A DNA stretch of 21,952 bases from STD1-80 sp043802745 (GTDB lineage: Bacteria; Patescibacteriota; Minisyncoccia; Minisyncoccales; CG1-02-41-26): the NCBI GenBank assembly GCA_043802745.1, contig JAZDKU010000033.1:1-21952 (forward strand), read 5' to 3'. Shown here piece after piece: positions 21,177-21,952 of the stretch. The notes beneath the pieces are model-generated. The model did not search any database and was not told the origin of the DNA. It worked only from the letters and a program-made list of their open reading frames with translations. The position numbers and the translations under genes are program-made. The first letter of the stretch is position 1. Each line of letters starts with the position of its first letter.

Positions 21177-21467
21177 ATTTTTAATCCGTTTGCTAATTTT
21201 TGATATGCCCAGTCCGATTAAGGCGCCAATAGCGAAATAAATCGCTACAGAAAATACTGGGAGCAAATAAATTAACAATGTTGGCTCTCCAAGTTTGTAA
21301 AAAATAAATCCACAGAAAGCAGGCCAGGGACAGCCAATATAAAGAGGAATTATCCCACAAAACCCTGTTTGATGTCGACAAATCAAAATCCAATCCAATA
21401 AAACACCTACAGCCAGAGTAATAATAACTATTGATCCCCCCAATACCCAAAGTTTTATTTTTTTCAT
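21174..21467 (-). CDS. Small membrane protein with three hydrophobic segments (97 aa)
   Basis: Starts at ATG 21467, four bases after the glycosyltransferase stop, so it is probably in that operon. Hydrophobic segments lie about residues 7-27, 38-57 and 64-88, the last ending in KISKRIKN, with cysteines at 30, 37, 46 and 52 (around RHQTGFCG and GCPWPAFCG) that could bind metal or form disulphides. No family is recognised. The stop codon is the first part of a REP pair, so the original C-terminus may have been altered slightly. Confidence 0.65.
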   Translation of the reverse strand: MKKIKLWVLGGSIVIITLAVGVLLDWILICRHQTGFCGIIPLYIGCPWPAFCGFIFYKLGEPTLLIYLLPVFSVAIYFAIGALIGLGISKISKRIKN

Positions 21468-21471
21468 ATTT

Positions 21472-21952
21472 TTAAGTTAAAATTTCATTATAGATGCCGA
21501 TGCATTTTTGAGCGGATTTTTCCCAGCTTAATTTTTCTATTTCTTTTTGCGATTCCTCTTGCAAAGTATTGCCAAGCCCTTGATATTTTAAACAAGCTAA
21601 AATTTTATTGGCAATTTCATCAGTGTCCCAAAAGTCTACCTTTAAAGCATTTTGGACAACTTCGGCAATGCCTGATTGCTTTGAAACCAATATCGGAGTT
21701 TTTAAAACTAAAGATTCCAAAGCCGCCAAGCCAAATGGCTCAGAAACCGATGGCAAAACAAACAAGTCAGCAGCTATATAAGCCTTTTTTAAATCTTCTC
21801 CTTGCAAAAACCCAGCAAACAAAAATTTATCGCTAATACCTAGGTCGGCCGCCATTTCAATCATTTGACGCTCCATGTCTCCACTCCCAGCCATAATAAA
21901 AATTACATTGGGATTAATTTGCAAGACTTTTTGGCTGGCTCTTAAAAAATAA
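21472..21952 (-). CDS. GT4-family glycosyltransferase (N-terminal part outside window)
   Basis: The frame is open to the right edge of the window (reading YFLRASQKVLQINPNVIF before the first internal start), so only the C-terminal Rossmann half is seen. VIFIMAGSGDMERQM, FLFAGFLQGEDLKKAYIAADLFVLPS and the catalytic Glu-x7-Glu region SEPFGLAALESL, then ILVSKQSGIAEVV are the usual nucleotide-sugar-binding elements of glycosyltransferase family 4. Acceptor and sugar are unknown; the family covers polysaccharide, glycolipid and sucrose-type synthesis, and with the glycogen genes nearby a glucan role is possible. Confidence 0.88.
   Translation of the reverse strand, partial: YFLRASQKVLQINPNVIFIMAGSGDMERQMIEMAADLGISDKFLFAGFLQGEDLKKAYIAADLFVLPSVSEPFGLAALESLVLKTPILVSKQSGIAEVVQNALKVDFWDTDEIANKILACLKYQGLGNTLQEESQKEIEKLSWEKSAQKCIGIYNEILT

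Overview
The window looks like the chromosome of a low-GC candidate-phyla-radiation (Patescibacteria, Parcubacteria-like) bacterium. This is inferred from gene content, not from a marker gene. The signs are a shortened valyl-tRNA synthetase, an EF-P with an arginine tip, a GT3 (eukaryote-type) glycogen synthase beside a GH57 amylase and a DUF5752 protein, many short conserved proteins without obvious function, mostly absent Shine-Dalgarno sites and very tight gene packing. TGA is used as a stop, so the standard bacterial code fits. I see no rRNA, tRNA or CRISPR array.

Layout. Positions 1-2449 (minus strand) hold an M50-like membrane metalloprotease cut by the window edge, an HD phosphohydrolase, a NYN-domain protein with its own consensus promoter and leader hairpin, and a membrane/coiled-coil protein. 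Positions 2474-5916 hold valS and a secreted cohesin-like protein that is clearly richer in GC and has its own promoter, Shine-Dalgarno site and terminator. Positions 6037-8885 hold a polyprenyl synthetase, two small single-span membrane proteins and a murC broken by a 7-bp tandem duplication. Positions 8886-12615 mix strands: a small charged protein, 2'-5' RNA ligase (ThpR), winged-helix Nudix protein, and a plus-strand run ending in a Pol X N-terminal-like fusion protein and EF-P. Positions 12691-20341 (minus strand) are a glycogen/gluconeogenesis cluster: PEP synthase, GH57 amylase, DUF5752, GT3 glycogen synthase and debranching enzyme, with overlapping genes in the last three. Positions 20347-21176 are a REP-associated tyrosine transposase flanked by two 50-bp REP pairs. 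The window ends in a small membrane protein and a partial GT4 glycosyltransferase.

How the genes work together. PEP synthase feeds gluconeogenesis. Glycogen synthase makes linear alpha-1,4-glucan, GH57 may branch, transfer or hydrolyse it, and the debranching enzyme takes it apart. Together this suggests a stored-glucan cycle in a small-genome cell. Polyprenyl synthetase and MurC belong to the lipid-carrier and peptidoglycan pathways.

The most striking layer is small palindromic DNA. (i) Two copies of one hairpin element sit in frame inside thpR and the glycogen synthase gene and encode the same peptide in the same frame, like the palindromic elements of Rickettsia. (ii) Further palindromes or repeats lie in frame inside valS, the transposase, the debranching enzyme and murC. 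(iii) A ~90-bp two-hairpin element occurs just before murC and before the GH57 gene; all differences between the copies in its first hairpin keep base pairing. (iv) The transposase carries one of its own REP units inside its coding region.
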